Source: Planktotalea arctica (lineage in GTDB: Bacteria; Pseudomonadota; Alphaproteobacteria; Rhodobacterales; Rhodobacteraceae). From it: 64,000 bases of DNA. Below, in pieces: positions 18,033 to 28,022 of the stretch. Within the stretch, counting starts at the first letter, position 1. Every line of letters begins with the position of its first letter. Position numbers and translations under genes: made by a program. The notes under the pieces are model-generated. The model had not been told where the DNA came from and ran no database searches. It worked only from the letters and a program-made list of their open reading frames with translations. The stretch spans positions 62,001-126,000 of the forward strand of contig NZ_MUHR01000001.1 of NCBI RefSeq assembly GCF_002105285.1, given 5' to 3'.

Positions 18033-19322
18033 TTGATCAATCGTAAAACACTACTCGCGTCGCTGTGCGCGACGTCGCTCTTCGCCTTAAGTACCGTTGC
18101 ACATGCGGACTGCGCTGAACCGGTCAAGGTTGGCGTGCTTCATTCGCTTTCCGGCACGATGGCCATTTCCGAGACAACTTTGAAAGATACCATGCTGATG
18201 TTAATCGAGCAGCAAAACGCAGCCGGTGGGGTCTTGGGCTGTCAGATCGAAGCGGTCGTTGTCGATCCTGCATCCGATTGGCCCTTGTTCGCTGAAAAGG
18301 CGCGGGAATTGCTGACCGTTAATAAAGTCGATGTAATCTTCGGAAACTGGACATCTGTGTCCCGTAAATCTGTTTTACCTGTCATCGAAGAATTGAACGG
18401 TTTGCTGTTCTACCCTGTTCAGTACGAGGGAGAAGAATCTTCGCGCAACGTGTTCTACACAGGCGCCGCACCGAACCAACAAGCTATTCCAGCGGTTGAT
18501 TATTTCCTGGAGGAACTGGGTGTCGAGAAATTTGCTCTGCTCGGCACAGACTATGTCTATCCCAGAACCACCAACAATATCCTTGAACAATACCTGCAAG
18601 ACAAGGGTATCGCGTCCGGGGACATCTTCGTGAACTATACGCCGTTTGGTCAATCTGATTGGGCGACGATTGTTTCTGACGTTGTGGCCTTGGGTGAAGA
18701 CGGCAAGCAGGTTGGCGTGATTTCCACGATCAATGGCGACGCTAACATAGGGTTTTATAAGGAACTGGCTGCCGCGGGTATCTCGGCTGATGACATCCCC
18801 GTTGTTGCATTCTCTGTGGGTGAGGAAGAACTATCTGGCCTCGATACAACAAACCTCGTGGGGCATTTGGCGGCTTGGAACTACTTCATGTCTGCAGAAT
18901 CTGATGCGAACACAGCCTTCATCGAGGCTTGGCAGGCATTTGCCGGTGAAGGCCGCGTGACCAACGATCCAATGGAAGCCCACTACATCGGCTTTAACAT
19001 GTGGGTTGCCGCGGTTGAGGCAGCAGGCACGACGGACGTAGATGCTGTCCGAGCCGCTATGTACGGACAGGAGTTTCCGAACCTGACGGGTGGTACGGCC
19101 GTTATGTTACCGAACCACCACCTCGCCAAGCCTGTTCTGATTGGTGAAATCACAGCAGACGGTCAATTCGACATTATTTCTCAGACGAGTGAAGTTCGCG
19201 GTGATGCGTGGACCGACTTCTTGCCAGCTTCGGCCGTGTTGGTGTCTGATTGGAAAAATTTGGGTTGCGGGATGTATAACACCGAGACCGAGACCTGCGT
19301 TCAGCTGACGTCCAACTACTAA
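18033..19322 (+). CDS. urtA: Urea ABC transporter substrate-binding protein UrtA
   Basis: A 429-residue periplasmic type I binding protein (Leu/Ile/Val-like fold) for urea, the recognition part of UrtABCDE. A Sec signal covers about residues 1-25 (LLASLCATSLFALSTVAHA). The mature start VKVGVLHSLSGTMAISET, IFGNWTSVSRKSVLPVIEE and the C-terminal LPNHHLAKPVLIGEI are hallmarks of UrtA. The start is TTG at 18033, supported by AGGGGG 9 bases upstream; no ATG fits. It opens the urt operon, and urease genes follow convergently. Confidence 0.94.
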   Translation: MINRKTLLASLCATSLFALSTVAHADCAEPVKVGVLHSLSGTMAISETTLKDTMLMLIEQQNAAGGVLGCQIEAVVVDPASDWPLFAEKARELLTVNKVDVIFGNWTSVSRKSVLPVIEELNGLLFYPVQYEGEESSRNVFYTGAAPNQQAIPAVDYFLEELGVEKFALLGTDYVYPRTTNNILEQYLQDKGIASGDIFVNYTPFGQSDWATIVSDVVALGEDGKQVGVISTINGDANIGFYKELAAAGISADDIPVVAFSVGEEELSGLDTTNLVGHLAAWNYFMSAESDANTAFIEAWQAFAGEGRVTNDPMEAHYIGFNMWVAAVEAAGTTDVDAVRAAMYGQEFPNLTGGTAVMLPNHHLAKPVLIGEITADGQFDIISQTSEVRGDAWTDFLPASAVLVSDWKNLGCGMYNTETETCVQLTSNY

Positions 19323-19331
19323 GATATTTTT

Positions 19332-19361
19332 CAGGCGCACGAGGAGACCTTCGTGTGCCTG
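19332..19361 (+). repeat. Intercistronic hairpin between urtA and urtB
   Basis: CAGGCGCACGA (19332-19342) pairs with TCGTGTGCCTG (19351-19361) over 11 bp with one G-U, around an 8-base loop. There is no T-run. Hairpins here commonly protect the binding-protein mRNA from decay or cause partial termination, so that UrtA is made in excess over the membrane subunits; that role is inferred. Confidence 0.6.
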
Positions 19362-19389
19362 TTGTAATGCCGAATACCGAAAGAATAGC

Positions 19390-21315
19390 ATGCGCCATAC
19401 AATCCTCGCCTTGATGATCTTGCTCGGCACTGCACTGGCGGCATCCGCCCAAACCTTGCAGTCCATCTTGCAAGCCCACGGCGAAGAAATCGCCAGCCCG
19501 TCGCGCAATTCGGTCGGCGTCGCTTTGGGGGATATAGTGGCCTCCGGCTTGCCACAAACAACGGACTTTCTAGAGCAATGGGCTGAAAAAAACGTCTGGC
19601 AGCGCGATGATGGCATGTTCTTTATCGGTGCCGAGGGGGAGGGCCTTCTAACCCTTACGGACATCGACACTGGCGCGCAATCCGCCGATGCCAGCGCTGA
19701 GTATTATCAGCTAAAGCCCAACGGCGGTGTGCGCCGTGTGATCGGGACAGCGCTGGTTCAGTTCCAATTGCTGGACCCTGATCTCACCCGTCGAGAGACC
19801 GCCGTCGCCTCGATTGCGCGCCGTCCCGAAGCTGCGCAGCTTGCCCCGCTTATGGCCTCTATCGATGGCGAAGTGGACGCCGACCTCAAGGCACGAAAAA
19901 TCCAACTAGCAAATTTCTTGTCCGCACGGTTTGCCGAAAGCCCGATGAATCGAATTGCAGCGATCAACAGTCTTGCAACTGATACATCTGTTGAGGCCCG
20001 CGCCGTCCTGAATCAAATTCTCACTAAGTCGCCAGGTGTCTCCGACCGCGCGCCTGACGGCAACATCGCGGCAATCCTTGACCCGTTCATCGATCCGGAT
20101 CGGTCTTACGCCGCTTTGGTTGCCGCCAACCTTGCGCCTGCGCGCCAAAGCGCCGCTGACATCAAAGAGGCACTGGAGGCTAACATCATTGGGGGTCGCA
20201 TCGCGGACCTCCCTGTGGCTCAAATGGATGATCCAGCAAATCGCGCGGCGGCCTATGCAGCCCTCGCCGCGCGTGGAGCCGTCCCCACGCTGGTCACCGA
20301 CGAGGCGCGCAATGCCGCCTTGTCCGCACATGTGTTCTACGAACTTTACGCCACGCCAAACGCCGACATTACAACCGCCGCCGCTACTGCGCTTGCCTCG
20401 GTCGAAACCCGTGTAGCATCGGCCCAGGCGGTTGATCTAACACTCGACGCCTTGTCTTTGGCATCGATCTTTTTCCTCGCGGCCATAGGACTTGCCATCA
20501 CCTTCGGGGTAATGGGCGTGATCAACATGGCCCACGGTGAATTCATCATGATGGGCGCTTACACGGGCTATGTGGTGCAGTTGTTCATTCCTAATTACAC
20601 CGTATCGATAGTCGTAGCTTTGCCACTGGCGTTCGCTGTAACATTTGCCGCAGGCGTGGTGATGGAACGCTTGGTGATCCGCCGATTGTATCATCGCCCC
20701 CTCGAAACCTTGCTTGCGACCTTTGGTATCTCGATCGCGCTACAACAGATTGCCAAGAATATCTTCGGCACCCAAGCGCGCCCGCTGACGTCGCCCGACT
20801 GGTTGGCAGGTGCCTTTGTGGTCAATGACGTTATCCGGATCAGTTTTATCCGCATTGCCATTTTTGCCATGGCCCTGATCTTTCTGGCGCTGATCTTGTA
20901 CATCCTCAAACGCACACGGCTTGGCCTTGAGGTTCGCGCTGTCACCCAAAATCCAGGCATGGCGTCATCCATGGGAATCAACCCGAATCGGATCAACATG
21001 ATGACCTTCGGCCTTGGCTCGGGCATTGCTGGCATCGCTGGGGTGGCCATTGGTCTATATGCCAAAGTCACCTCTGAAATGGGGTCTGATTACATTGTGC
21101 AGAGCTTTATGACCGTGGTCGTTGGCGGTGTCGGCAACGTTTGGGGCACGCTTGCGGGGGCAGCGATGATCGGTTTTGGCCAAAAGGGGATCGAATGGTT
21201 GAACCCATCCAACACCTTGGCCGCGCAAACCTATATGATCCTGTTCGTCATTCTATTCATTCAATTTCGCCCCAAAGGCATCGTCGCCCTCAAGGGCCGC
21301 GCGGCAGGAGATTAG
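19390..21315 (+). CDS. urtB: Urea ABC transporter permease UrtB with long N-terminal periplasmic domain
   Basis: 641 residues. A signal-like segment (residues 1-20) leads a soluble region to about residue 335 whose Ala-rich helical units (for example VASIARRPEAAQLAPLMASI) look like HEAT-type repeats. The LivH-type permease follows, with about eight hydrophobic segments (FFLAAIGLAITFGVMGVINMA onward), RTRLGLEVRAVTQNP and a conserved GIAGIAGVAIG segment. The extension is known in proteobacterial UrtB but absent in LivH; its role is unclear. It is followed by urtC after 2 bases. Confidence 0.93.
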   Translation: MRHTILALMILLGTALAASAQTLQSILQAHGEEIASPSRNSVGVALGDIVASGLPQTTDFLEQWAEKNVWQRDDGMFFIGAEGEGLLTLTDIDTGAQSADASAEYYQLKPNGGVRRVIGTALVQFQLLDPDLTRRETAVASIARRPEAAQLAPLMASIDGEVDADLKARKIQLANFLSARFAESPMNRIAAINSLATDTSVEARAVLNQILTKSPGVSDRAPDGNIAAILDPFIDPDRSYAALVAANLAPARQSAADIKEALEANIIGGRIADLPVAQMDDPANRAAAYAALAARGAVPTLVTDEARNAALSAHVFYELYATPNADITTAAATALASVETRVASAQAVDLTLDALSLASIFFLAAIGLAITFGVMGVINMAHGEFIMMGAYTGYVVQLFIPNYTVSIVVALPLAFAVTFAAGVVMERLVIRRLYHRPLETLLATFGISIALQQIAKNIFGTQARPLTSPDWLAGAFVVNDVIRISFIRIAIFAMALIFLALILYILKRTRLGLEVRAVTQNPGMASSMGINPNRINMMTFGLGSGIAGIAGVAIGLYAKVTSEMGSDYIVQSFMTVVVGGVGNVWGTLAGAAMIGFGQKGIEWLNPSNTLAAQTYMILFVILFIQFRPKGIVALKGRAAGD

Positions 21316-21317
21316 GT

Positions 21318-22493
21318 ATGGAACGCTCTTTCATTGCAAAAAACCCGTCCGTGCTGTGGTTCCTCTTGGGGCTTGCTGGCTTCACGATTGTCATCACGAT
21401 TCTGAGCGAAGCCTCTGGGGCCGCTCTGATTTCCACCTCGTTTGTCAAAACTCTCGGTAAAACCTTATGTTTGTGCCTTGTCGCAATCGCGATGGACGTT
21501 GTCTGGGGCTACTGCGGTATCCTCAGCCTTGGACATTTTGCCTTTTTCGGAATCGGAGGCTACGCCATCGGCATGTGGCTGATGTATGCGCGCACCGAAG
21601 ATATCGTGATTGCCTCGCTCGAAAACGCAACGTTGCCGCCCACACCGGATGAAATCACCAACGCCATCGGCACCCAAATATTTGGTGTTGTCGGCAGTTC
21701 GGACTTCCCGATGATTTGGGCGTTTTCCCATTCCCTCACCTTGCAACTTTTGGCGGTCGCCCTTGTGCCGGGCTTGCTGGCTTTGGTCTTTGGCTGGCTT
21801 GCATTTCGCAGCCGCGTCACAGGTGTTTATCTGTCGATCCTGACGCAAGCGATGACCTTGGCGCTTTCGCTTTACTTTTTCCAGAACGACACTGGCCTTC
21901 GCGGCAACAACGGGCTGTCTGGATTACAGAACATTCCTGGGCTTGAGGCTGTGTCCCAAGCGACCCTGTCGCTTTGGTTCTTCTGGGCCTCCGCATTTGC
22001 CCTTGGTGTGGGCTACGTTCTGTTTGCATGGATCACCGCGGGCAAACTGGGATCAGTCATTCGCGCAATCCGCGACAATGAGGCCCGCGTGCGATTCCTC
22101 GGGTATCATGTGGAAAGCTACAAACTGTTCGTCTTCACCATAACCGCCATCATCGCCGCCATCGCAGGCGCGCTGTATTACCCGCAAGCAGGCATCATAA
22201 ACCCCGCTGAAATCGCACCTATTGCGTCGATTTATCTGGCGGTTTGGGTGGCCATCGGTGGGCGGGGTCGTTTGTATGGCGCGGTCATTGGCGCGGCCGT
22301 CGTGTCGTTGATGTCGTCTTGGTTTACGGGCGGCAAAGCGCCTGACATCAACCTTGGGTTCTATGTGATCGGGTGGACAGACTGGTGGCTGGTGCTGCTT
22401 GGCCTCACCTTTGTGGCGGTCACATTATTCTTCCCCAAAGGTATCGGCGGATTGTTCGACCTTTTGCAGCCCCGCAAGGGAGACGCGCCATGA
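21318..22493 (+). CDS. urtC: Urea ABC transporter permease UrtC
   Basis: A 391-residue LivM-type membrane permease, partner of UrtB. About ten hydrophobic helices; typical stretches are VVWGYCGILSLGHFAFFGIG and the cytoplasmic coupling loop LGSVIRAIRDNEARVRFLGY. ATG at 21318 follows urtB's TAG by two bases with an AGG overlapping that stop; upstream in-frame codons lie inside urtB. The stop overlaps urtD's start (ATGA). Confidence 0.94.
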   Translation: MERSFIAKNPSVLWFLLGLAGFTIVITILSEASGAALISTSFVKTLGKTLCLCLVAIAMDVVWGYCGILSLGHFAFFGIGGYAIGMWLMYARTEDIVIASLENATLPPTPDEITNAIGTQIFGVVGSSDFPMIWAFSHSLTLQLLAVALVPGLLALVFGWLAFRSRVTGVYLSILTQAMTLALSLYFFQNDTGLRGNNGLSGLQNIPGLEAVSQATLSLWFFWASAFALGVGYVLFAWITAGKLGSVIRAIRDNEARVRFLGYHVESYKLFVFTITAIIAAIAGALYYPQAGIINPAEIAPIASIYLAVWVAIGGRGRLYGAVIGAAVVSLMSSWFTGGKAPDINLGFYVIGWTDWWLVLLGLTFVAVTLFFPKGIGGLFDLLQPRKGDAP

Positions 22494-23230
22494 ACACCCT
22501 TCTCGAAGTCTCGGGCGTCAGCGTTAGCTTTGACGGGTTCAAGGCGATTAACAACCTGTCCATTCAAATTGCCGAGCCTGAACTGCGCGCCATCATTGGC
22601 CCTAATGGCGCAGGCAAAACCACCTTTATGGATATCCTCACAGGTAAAACCAAACCCGACGAAGGGCGCGTGATTTGGGGTGAGAAATCCGTGTCCTTGC
22701 TGGGCATGAGCGAAAGCCAGATCGCGCAAAGCGGGATCGGGCGCAAGTTCCAGAAACCTACCGTCTTTGAGGCGCAAACGGTGCGCGAGAACATTGTCAT
22801 GGCCCTCAAAAACCCGCGCGGTCCGTTTGATCTATTGTTCAAGCGCCGTGTGGATGACAGCGCGGACCGCGCGCGCGAGATCAGCGATGAAATTGGGCTA
22901 TCGGATGCGCTTGATCAAACCGCGGGCGCGCTCAGCCACGGGCAAAAACAATGGCTTGAAATTGGGATGCTGTTGGCGCAAGACCCGCGTCTTTTGTTGG
23001 TGGATGAACCCGCCGCTGGCATGTCACCGTCCGAGCGTGAACACACAACCGACCTGCTGGTGCGCGCCGCCAGAACCCGCGCTGTTGTGGTTGTTGAGCA
23101 TGATATGGAATTTGTGCGCCGTTTGAATTGCAAGGTCACGGTGCTGCACCAAGGTTCAGTTCTTGCCGAAGGCAGCCTTGATCATGTTACCAAAAACCAA
23201 GACGTCGTTGACGTGTATTTAGGGCGCTAG
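22490..23230 (+). CDS. urtD: Urea ABC transporter ATP-binding protein UrtD
   Basis: A 246-residue LivG-type ATPase. Walker A GPNGAGKTT, a signature region LSHGQKQWLEIGMLLAQDP (a variant typical of UrtD rather than LSGGQ), Walker B LLLVDEPAAGM and the switch His in VVVEHDMEFV. It powers uptake with UrtE at the inner face of the membrane. The start at 22490 is set by the 4-base overlap with urtC. Confidence 0.95.
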   Translation: MNTLLEVSGVSVSFDGFKAINNLSIQIAEPELRAIIGPNGAGKTTFMDILTGKTKPDEGRVIWGEKSVSLLGMSESQIAQSGIGRKFQKPTVFEAQTVRENIVMALKNPRGPFDLLFKRRVDDSADRAREISDEIGLSDALDQTAGALSHGQKQWLEIGMLLAQDPRLLLVDEPAAGMSPSEREHTTDLLVRAARTRAVVVVEHDMEFVRRLNCKVTVLHQGSVLAEGSLDHVTKNQDVVDVYLGR

Positions 23231-23233
23231 AGC

Positions 23234-23929
23234 ATGTTGAATATCGAGAACCTCACCCTGAAATATGGGCAAAGCCAGATCCTAAATGGCGTGTCACTAA
23301 GTGCGAGGGCAGGTGAAGTCACCGCCGTAATGGGAACAAACGGCGTCGGTAAAACCAGCCTTTTGAAAGCGATAGCAGGGCGACACCCCTATGCGAGTGG
23401 CACTATGGCGCTTGATGGCAAATCCATCGAGCACCTTAACGCCTTTGACGCCGCCAAAGCGGGCATCGCTTATGTGCCGCAGGGCCGCGAGGTGTTTCCG
23501 ATGATGAGCGTGGTGGAAAACCTTCAGACAGGGTTCGCCTGTCTGGACAAAGCCGACCGCGCTGTTCCCGAACACATTTATGATTTGTTCCCCGTGTTGA
23601 GCGACATGGCCGACCGCCGCGGCGGGGACCTTTCGGGGGGACAGCAACAACAGCTTGCTATTGCACGCGCTCTAATTACGCGCCCCAAAGTATTGTTGCT
23701 CGACGAGCCGACAGAGGGCATCCAGCCCAACATCATCCAGCAAATTGGTAACGTCATTCGCATTCTGTGTGAACAAGGCGATATGGCTATCATTCTGGTC
23801 GAACAGTTTTTTGATTTCGCCTATGATCTCGGTGATGAATTCATTGTGATGAAACGTGGCGAGGTGGTGTTGCACAAGCGCGCCGATGATCTTGATCGCG
23901 GCACGCTGTACCAGCAAGTTTCAGTTTAG
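23234..23929 (+). CDS. urtE: Urea ABC transporter ATP-binding protein UrtE
   Basis: A 231-residue LivF-type ATPase: Walker [10 protein letters not shown], signature [15 protein letters not shown], Walker [14 protein letters not shown], switch His replaced by Gln in [10 protein letters not shown], which is normal for this subfamily. It follows urtD after 3 bases. Its stop codon overlaps the ureG stop on the other strand by 3 bases, so the transport and enzyme operons meet without any spacer or terminator. Confidence 0.95.
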   Translation: MLNIENLTLKYGQSQILNGVSLSARAGEVTAVMGTNGVGKTSLLKAIAGRHPYASGTMALDGKSIEHLNAFDAAKAGIAYVPQGREVFPMMSVVENLQTGFACLDKADRAVPEHIYDLFPVLSDMADRRGGDLSGGQQQQLAIARALITRPKVLLLDEPTEGIQPNIIQQIGNVIRILCEQGDMAIILVEQFFDFAYDLGDEFIVMKRGEVVLHKRADDLDRGTLYQQVSV

Positions 23930-24552
23930 GTTTTCGGGACCTCAAAGCCACCGATCTGGGCCAAAAATCCCAAAACCACATCCGCCCCGTTGCCCTTGCG
24001 CAGGCTGGTGAACACAAACGGCTTGCCTGCGCGCATGCGGGTCGCGTCGCGCTCCATCACCTCAAGAGAGGCCCCGACATGAGGCGCTAGGTCGGTTTTA
24101 TTGATGACAAGAATATCCGACTTCGTAATCGCAGGCCCGCCTTTACGCGGGATTTCTTCGCCTGCCGCCACGTCGATCACATAGACGGTTACATCGGCCA
24201 ATTCAGGACTAAACGTGGCCGAAAGATTGTCGCCCCCGCTCTCGATCAGTACGATTTCCACATCCTCGTGGCGGGCGCGCATTTCGGCAATCGCCGCTAG
24301 ATTGATCGAGGCATCCTCACGGATTGCCGTATGGGGACACCCTCCCGTTTCCACACCAATCACACGGTCTTGGGGTAGTATTTGCATACGCATCAGCGCT
24401 TCTGCATCTTCTTGAGTATAGATGTCATTGGTTATGACCCCGATGGAGATTTGCGGGTGCAATATCCGCGCCAGTGCTGCCGTCAATGTGGTTTTGCCCG
24501 CACCAACAGGGCCGCCAATGCCGATCCGAAGGGGTCCGTTTTGTGATGTCAT
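23926..24552 (-). CDS. ureG: Urease accessory GTPase UreG
   Basis: A 208-residue SIMIBI-class GTPase that hydrolyses GTP to drive nickel insertion into urease. P-loop GPVGAGKTT near residue 14, the nickel-site motif [32 protein letters not shown] and the base-recognition motif [13 protein letters not shown] at 24552 gives the normal UreG N-terminus. It lies 4 bases after ureF and ends the ure operon against urtE. Confidence 0.96.
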   Translation of the reverse strand: MTSQNGPLRIGIGGPVGAGKTTLTAALARILHPQISIGVITNDIYTQEDAEALMRMQILPQDRVIGVETGGCPHTAIREDASINLAAIAEMRARHEDVEIVLIESGGDNLSATFSPELADVTVYVIDVAAGEEIPRKGGPAITKSDILVINKTDLAPHVGASLEVMERDATRMRAGKPFVFTSLRKGNGADVVLGFLAQIGGFEVPKT

Positions 24553-24556
24553 TGTT

Positions 24557-25192
24557 CTAACTCCGGAATACGCGGGAATATTGGGTTTCGTGGCGCATGG
24601 CCGCGATATCGGACGCCCATGCACAATTGTGTAGATCGTCCAGTGTGGCCCCGATGCTCGCCCTAGCTATGGCTGCGCAATGTGGCTTCAACGCGGTTTG
24701 CACTTTCTGCCCGTCCACTTGGCCCAATGGCACCAATCGCAGCGCTGCTGCGACGAGGTTCGCTATGTAGGCTTGCAGATACATGGCCGTGGTCAACTCA
24801 GGATCAAGTTTCATCACAACTGCCGCTTGGCCCACGGCAACTGGGTAGCAAAGTCGCCCTAGATCAAGATCCCAAACGGCTTGAACTGTTTCGCAAAACG
24901 CAGCACCCTGCAGATCGGTTTCCTTCAACCGTTCGGCACTGCTCGCAAATGCCCGTGCCTGTTCGTCAACCTCTGCGGCGTCCCCGCCATAAGCCATATT
25001 CAACAAAACAGCGTCCGATTGGGCCCCGCCAAACTGCAATAGATCTGATAACCATGCTTCTAACGTTGCAGCACAGGTGATTGCCCCCTCGTTGATCGCC
25101 GTTTCCAGCCCGTGCGAATAGGCAAAGCCCCCAACCGGAAAACTGGGCGACAGCAATTGCGATAGCGTGAGTGCGTCAGTGTTCGTGGTCAT
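24557..25192 (-). CDS. ureF: Urease accessory protein UreF
   Basis: A 211-residue all-helical chaperone that forms the UreD-UreF-UreG complex on apo-urease and gates nickel transfer. Family motifs are [18 protein letters not shown] near the N-terminus, VGQAAVVMK in the middle, and the C-terminal [13 protein letters not shown]. The ATG at 25192 overlaps the ureE end by 17 bases. Confidence 0.93.
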   Translation of the reverse strand: MTTNTDALTLSQLLSPSFPVGGFAYSHGLETAINEGAITCAATLEAWLSDLLQFGGAQSDAVLLNMAYGGDAAEVDEQARAFASSAERLKETDLQGAAFCETVQAVWDLDLGRLCYPVAVGQAAVVMKLDPELTTAMYLQAYIANLVAAALRLVPLGQVDGQKVQTALKPHCAAIARASIGATLDDLHNCAWASDIAAMRHETQYSRVFRS

Positions 25193-25649
25193 GCGCCGTC
25201 GCCACGTGTTCATGGGAATGCGTGCGCCCGTGTCCATATGCGCCGCCCTCGGGGGTGAATGGTTGGTGGACCTTGCGAACAGTCGCCCCGAGGTGTTCCA
25301 ACATATGCCCGATGACGGGATCGTCTTGGATCAACAATCGTGTCGCATCGATTTGGCAGGGTGTGTGGCGATTGCCGATGTGCCACGCCAGCTGCACCAG
25401 ATCGCCCGTGATTTCTAACAACGGTTCCTCGGCGGCAATGACTTCGATCAGTCGTCCATCGACAAGTTCGAACGCGTCGCCATGATCCATCGATGTGGTA
25501 TGTGCCAAATCCACCAACAGGGTCTCGCCGTGGGCAGTCTTGATGACCTTGCGGCGCAGAAAGCGTTCGTCATAAGTGAGCACGCATAGCGAAAACGCCC
25601 CCGTCCATGTCCCCGCTTTTCTGATTTTTTGAGTTATGAAGTCCGCCAT
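25176..25649 (-). CDS. ureE: Urease accessory nickel-binding protein UreE
   Basis: A 157-residue metallochaperone that delivers Ni(II) to UreG. The N-terminal peptide-binding region (VLTYDERFLRRKVIKTAHGE) is followed by the metal-binding domain with GNRHTPCQID and HMLEHLGATVRKVHQPFTPE. The tail is His-rich ([19 protein letters not shown]), extra nickel-binding capacity found in many UreE proteins. The start overlaps the ureC stop by one base. Confidence 0.94.
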   Translation of the reverse strand: MADFITQKIRKAGTWTGAFSLCVLTYDERFLRRKVIKTAHGETLLVDLAHTTSMDHGDAFELVDGRLIEVIAAEEPLLEITGDLVQLAWHIGNRHTPCQIDATRLLIQDDPVIGHMLEHLGATVRKVHQPFTPEGGAYGHGRTHSHEHVATAHDHEH

Positions 25650-27388
25650 CAGAACAAGAAATATCGCTGTGCCATGGGCAATTCCGTGGCGGGTTCGCAG
25701 GTGAGTAATTCACCATCCGCACGCACCTCATAGGTTTCGGGGTTTACCTCCATATGGGGGGTGGCGGTGTTGTGTATCAGGTTCGATTTCCCGATGTTGC
25801 GGGTATTCCGAACGGCCACGGTTTGCTTTGCTAGACCCAAGGTTTTTCCGATATCATTGGCCTGCGCCGCCGCAGAGACAAAACAAACGGCCGAATGTTC
25901 GACAGATCGCCCGAATGCCCCGAACATGGGCCGTGAATAGACGGGTTGCGGTGTTGGGATTGATGCATTTGGATCGCCCATTTGGGCGCAAACAATCGTT
26001 CCTGCCATCAAAACCATTTCAGGTTTCACACCAAAGAATGCAGGGTTCCACAGCACTAGATCGGCGCGTTTTCCTTCAGTAATACTGCCAATCTCGTGGC
26101 TGATCCCATGGGCAATTGCAGGGTTGATTGTGTATTTCGCGATGTAGCGCCGCACACGAAAATTGTCATTCTCGCCGGTTTCTTCGGCCAATCGTCCGCG
26201 CTGTTTCTTCATCTTGTCTGCCGTCTGCCAAGTGCGGATCAACACCTCGCCTACACGGCCCATGGCCTGACTGTCTGATGCAATAATCGAAAATGCGCCC
26301 ATGTCATGCAGGATATCCTCAGCGGCAATCGTCTCTCGGCGGATACGGCTTTCGGCAAAGGCCACGTCTTCGGGGATGGATTTGTCGAGGTGGTGACACA
26401 CCATCAACATATCCAGATGTTCCTCAAGCGTGTTGACCGTGTAAGGCCGCGTTGGGTTGGTGGAGGACGGCAAGACGTGCTCTTCGCCGCAAATCTTGAT
26501 AATATCGGGGGCATGGCCACCGCCTGCACCTTCAGTGTGAAACGCATGGATGGTGCGCCCCTTCATGGCTGCGACGGTGGTTTCTACAAAGCCGGATTCA
26601 TTCAAGGTATCCGTGTGGATCATCACCTGAACATCCATGTCATCGGCAACGGACAAGCAGCAATCAATGGCTGCGGGCGTGGTGCCCCAATCCTCATGCA
26701 GCTTCAATGCACAGGCCCCGCCATTCACCATTTCCACCAGCGCGTCTGGCTGGCTCGCATTGCCTTTGCCCGCAAACGCAAGGTTCATTGGAAAGGCATC
26801 CGCCGCTTGCAACATGCGCCCGATGTGCCACGGACCGGGTGTGCAAGTGGTTGCGAGCGTGCCGTGGGCCGGGCCCGTACCGCCCCCAAGCATCGTGGTC
26901 AGACCAGAGTGGAGTGCGTCCTCGATTTGCTGCGGGCAAATGAAATGGATATGACTGTCAAAACCACCGGCCGTCAGGATGCGTCCCTCACCCGCAATTA
27001 CTTCGGTGCCGGGCCCGACGATAATATCGACGCCAGGTTGGGTATCAGGGTTTCCAGCCTTGCCAATTTTGTGAATACGCCCGCTGCGCAGACCAACATC
27101 GGCCTTATAAACCCCGCTATGATCCACAATAAGCGCGTTGGTGATAACGGTATCCACTGCACCTTGCGCACGCGTTGCCTGCGATTGCCCCATCCCGTCG
27201 CGGATGACCTTGCCACCACCAAATTTCACTTCTTCGCCGTACGTTCGACTGTTTCCGCCATTGGCGCGCTCGGCCGTCAGGTCCCGCTCGACCTCGATGA
27301 TCAAATCTGTGTCTGCAAGACGCAGCTTGTCGCCCACAGTCGGGCCAAACATGGCTGCGTAATCCGCGCGTGAAATCGAACTGGCCAT
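25649..27388 (-). CDS. ureC: Urease subunit alpha UreC
   Basis: The 579-residue catalytic subunit hydrolysing urea to ammonia and carbamate at a dinuclear nickel centre. All ligands are visible: His146/His148 (DSHIHF), carbamylated Lys229 ([10 protein letters not shown]), His258 ([10 protein letters not shown]), His284 ([15 protein letters not shown]) and Asp372 ([14 protein letters not shown]). The mobile flap with [20 protein letters not shown] is intact. Slightly longer than the usual ~570 residues. It follows ureB by one base. Confidence 0.97.
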   Translation of the reverse strand: MASSISRADYAAMFGPTVGDKLRLADTDLIIEVERDLTAERANGGNSRTYGEEVKFGGGKVIRDGMGQSQATRAQGAVDTVITNALIVDHSGVYKADVGLRSGRIHKIGKAGNPDTQPGVDIIVGPGTEVIAGEGRILTAGGFDSHIHFICPQQIEDALHSGLTTMLGGGTGPAHGTLATTCTPGPWHIGRMLQAADAFPMNLAFAGKGNASQPDALVEMVNGGACALKLHEDWGTTPAAIDCCLSVADDMDVQVMIHTDTLNESGFVETTVAAMKGRTIHAFHTEGAGGGHAPDIIKICGEEHVLPSSTNPTRPYTVNTLEEHLDMLMVCHHLDKSIPEDVAFAESRIRRETIAAEDILHDMGAFSIIASDSQAMGRVGEVLIRTWQTADKMKKQRGRLAEETGENDNFRVRRYIAKYTINPAIAHGISHEIGSITEGKRADLVLWNPAFFGVKPEMVLMAGTIVCAQMGDPNASIPTPQPVYSRPMFGAFGRSVEHSAVCFVSAAAQANDIGKTLGLAKQTVAVRNTRNIGKSNLIHNTATPHMEVNPETYEVRADGELLTCEPATELPMAQRYFLF

Positions 27389-27389
27389 G

Positions 27390-27707
27390 CTACAGCTTTC
27401 CCATAACTTTATTATTAAACCCGAAAATTCGCCGTGCGCCTGACACCTCGATCAAGTTCACTTCGCGCCGCTGCCCTGGTTCAAACCGCACAGCGGTGCC
27501 AGGTGCGATGTCGAGGCGTCGCCCGTAGGCCGCGTCGCGATCAAATTCCAAAGCTCCGTTACTTTCGGAAAAATGATAGTGGCTGCCGACCTGTACGGGC
27601 CGATCGCCGGTATTCGCTACCATTAACGTGATCGCATCACGCCCTTCATTCAGGATCAGCTCGCCGTCGGCGGGGAAAAGTTCGCCCGGAATCATTTTGG
27701 GGATCAT
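27390..27707 (-). CDS. ureB: Urease subunit beta UreB
   Basis: A 105-residue structural subunit of the (UreABC)3 trimer. Typical sequence: [18 protein letters not shown], the [15 protein letters not shown] segment and [15 protein letters not shown] near the end. It lies 9 bases after ureA and 1 base before ureC. GGAG precedes the start. Confidence 0.96.
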   Translation of the reverse strand: MIPKMIPGELFPADGELILNEGRDAITLMVANTGDRPVQVGSHYHFSESNGALEFDRDAAYGRRLDIAPGTAVRFEPGQRREVNLIEVSGARRIFGFNNKVMGKL

Positions 27708-27716
27708 CTGAGTCTC

Positions 27717-28019
27717 CTATCGGATCGGGTTGTGAACGGTGACAAGTTTGGTGCCGTCAGGAAACGTCGCCTCAACCTGCACATCGTTGATCATTTCGGC
27801 GATGCCCTCCATACATTGGCTACGGGTTACGATATGCGCCCCTGCCTCCATCATGTCGGCCACGGACCGCCCATCGCGCGCCCCTTCAACGACTGCATCG
27901 GTGATCAACGCAATTGCTTCGGGGTAGTTCAATTTTACTCCCCGCGCCAAACGTTTGCGCGCCACCTCTGCAGCCATGGCCACTAGCAACTTGTCTTTTT
28001 CACGAGGGGTTAACTGCAT
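27717..28019 (-). CDS. ureA: Urease subunit gamma UreA
   Basis: A 100-residue small structural subunit. Full-length family match: [53 protein letters not shown] and the C-terminal [18 protein letters not shown]. It follows ureD after 3 bases in the order D-A-B-C-E-F-G. Confidence 0.97.
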   Translation of the reverse strand: MQLTPREKDKLLVAMAAEVARKRLARGVKLNYPEAIALITDAVVEGARDGRSVADMMEAGAHIVTRSQCMEGIAEMINDVQVEATFPDGTKLVTVHNPIR

Positions 28020-28022
28020 GGG

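Noticed and set aside
26306-27373. 355-codon plus-strand frame opposite ureC
   Set aside because: ureC carries every nickel ligand on the minus strand; the plus frame is a mirror artefact.
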